This document shows, one piece after another, positions 5,388-6,371 of a stretch of 6,371 nt of DNA. The translations under genes and the position numbers were made by a program. The stretch lies in the NCBI GenBank assembly GCA_027005175.1, contig JALTMC010000224.1:1-6371 (forward strand). The letters are read 5' to 3'. Below the pieces are notes generated by a model. It ran no database searches. It was not told the origin of the DNA and saw only the letters and a list, made by a program, of their open reading frames with translations. This stretch comes from Myxococcales bacterium. Lineage in GTDB: Bacteria > Myxococcota_C > UBA6777. How positions within the stretch are numbered: the first letter of the stretch is position 1; each line of letters begins with the position of its first letter.

Positions 5388-6371
5388 TTAGCTGGGGCGA
5401 AGTGACTGTTGGTTGTAGAATTGGCCATTTTTGGTTTGTAGGAATTGCTGGAGAGGGATCTCTTCTTGTTTGATGAAGCCTTGTTGTGGGAGTAGACCTT
5501 GGCTGACCATTTCGATGACGGAGCAGACAGAGGCAGAGGTGGTCCAGGAGATGGCACGCCACCATTGTCCATCGATGGAGATGGGGTCATAGGAGCGGAC
5601 ATATTCTTTGCGAAACATACGTCCTTGTCTGATTCCTTCGGCGGAGGCGTGGACATAGACAACATCTTCATCGACAGGTGGTTTGGCGTGGGTTAAGATC
5701 TCTCCGGCAAGGTCGCGTCGGTCACGCATTAATAGTTCGTGAAAGAAGAAGTTCATAAGTGAGGCATGGCCGGGGTAGCGCATGGTTTTGTAGTCGAGAT
5801 TTTCGACTCGGCCCAGGTAGGTCTCACACATGGTTCCCAACCCACCTGAAGTGGTGAAAGCTTCTAATTTTAATCCATCGATATGGATGGTCTCGACCCA
5901 CTCTAAGGGAGACACCCATTTGTGCTCACCTCCCTCAATGACCTCACAGTCATTGAGGTATTCATTGACAACACCTTCAGGTGACCAGTTGAAGGCATAA
6001 CCCATGAGACCTGTGGGGTGTTTGGGGAGCGCGCCGACACGCAACTTGATCGAGCGAACTTTCTCAAACTTGTCCGCGAGGTAAGCACCGACAATACCGA
6101 TGAACCCAGGGGCTAGCCCACATTGTGGAGCCATCACTCCTTTGGCAGTGTCACTCATCGCGATAATGGCTTTCGTGGTGGGTACGTCTTCTGTGAGATC
6201 GAAGTAATGTAGGCCCTGGTCGTGTGCGATCGTGGCTACCCGTAGATTCAAGTGATACGGTAGGCAAGACAGAACGGCGTCTTGTTCCTGGAGGTTTTTT
6301 TTGAGCACCTCAGCAGAAGCGAGGTTTTCGACTTGAATAGGAAAAGGCAATTCGGTTTTTGGTGGTTGGTT
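5388..6371 (-). CDS. Saccharopine dehydrogenase-like oxidoreductase, C-terminal 327 residues (5' end beyond the right edge)
   Basis: The frame is open from base 6371 to TAA at 5390-5388. The TTG at 6350 is simply an internal Leu codon, since the frame continues upstream as NQPPKTE. Visible conserved stretches, numbered from the edge, are DAVLSCLPYHLNL (about 31-43, the end of the Rossmann NAD(P) domain), HYFDLTEDV (about 55-63), PQCGLAPGFIGIVG (82-95), LRVGALPKHP (about 110-119), SGGLGTMCETYLG (175-187) and YKTMRYPGHASLM (194-206). The series matches the saccharopine dehydrogenase/reductase family, whose members oxidise or reduce C-N bonds of lysine-derived amino acids or related substrates with NAD(P)H. 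The GxGxxG nucleotide-binding start should lie just outside the window, probably 60-80 residues. The exact substrate cannot be told from sequence, because many bacterial members are annotated only as family proteins. No lysine-pathway partner is visible here. The frame looks intact with normal composition. Confidence 0.92.
   Translation of the reverse strand, partial: NQPPKTELPFPIQVENLASAEVLKKNLQEQDAVLSCLPYHLNLRVATIAHDQGLHYFDLTEDVPTTKAIIAMSDTAKGVMAPQCGLAPGFIGIVGAYLADKFEKVRSIKLRVGALPKHPTGLMGYAFNWSPEGVVNEYLNDCEVIEGGEHKWVSPLEWVETIHIDGLKLEAFTTSGGLGTMCETYLGRVENLDYKTMRYPGHASLMNFFFHELLMRDRRDLAGEILTHAKPPVDEDVVYVHASAEGIRQGRMFRKEYVRSYDPISIDGQWWRAISWTTSASVCSVIEMVSQGLLPQQGFIKQEEIPLQQFLQTKNGQFYNQQSLRPS

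Noticed and set aside
5499-5696. Plus-strand ORF with Asp/Gly-rich composition
   Set aside because: It lies within the saccharopine dehydrogenase-like gene on the opposite strand and is its shadow.

Overview
The window looks like a chromosomal segment of a Gram-negative bacterium with moderate base composition. Signal-peptide proteins, a Slt70-type periplasmic lytic transglycosylase and a probable lipoprotein all point to a double-membrane cell. The mix of genes (large basic Slt, Ycf48-like propeller protein, RNase Z-like hydrolase of the GRDNAL type, saccharopine-dehydrogenase-like protein, and a cysteine- and arginine-rich secreted protein) is reminiscent of Myxococcota or another former deltaproteobacterial group. 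That placement is an inference and cannot be proved from this window. I see no rRNA, tRNA, CRISPR array, transposase or prophage gene.

Layout, left to right. A minus-strand gene runs off the left edge (1-306); it has a signal-peptide-like N-terminus and no recognisable family. A divergent intergenic region (307-564) separates it from a plus-strand gene (565-1077) for a small secreted protein with 18 cysteines and about 50 Lys/Arg in a 141-residue mature chain. Six 21-bp tandem units (1093-1218) fill much of the gap to the next gene. That gene (1311-3740) is a Slt70-like lytic transglycosylase with an intact catalytic domain, and an 18-bp in-frame tandem duplication lies inside its signal-peptide coding region.

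Downstream, 3873-4248 is a broken RNase Z-like metallo-hydrolase. It keeps a good ribosome binding site and both ends of the protein, but has an in-frame stop, a frameshifting junction and no metal-binding core. A short regulatory-looking region follows, with 25-bp-spaced direct repeats and an 18-bp palindrome. It precedes a seven-bladed Ycf48/HCF136-like beta-propeller protein (4372-5349). The right end is the C-terminal 327 residues of a saccharopine-dehydrogenase-like oxidoreductase on the minus strand (5388-6371), convergent with the propeller gene.

The genes do not form an obvious single pathway. The clearest theme is the cell envelope: four of the six loci encode exported proteins, and two adjacent ones (the Cys/Arg protein and Slt) are strikingly basic. 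The most novel element is the Cys/Arg-rich secreted protein with its repeat-filled downstream spacer. The clearest evolutionary event is the internally deleted RNase Z-like pseudogene.
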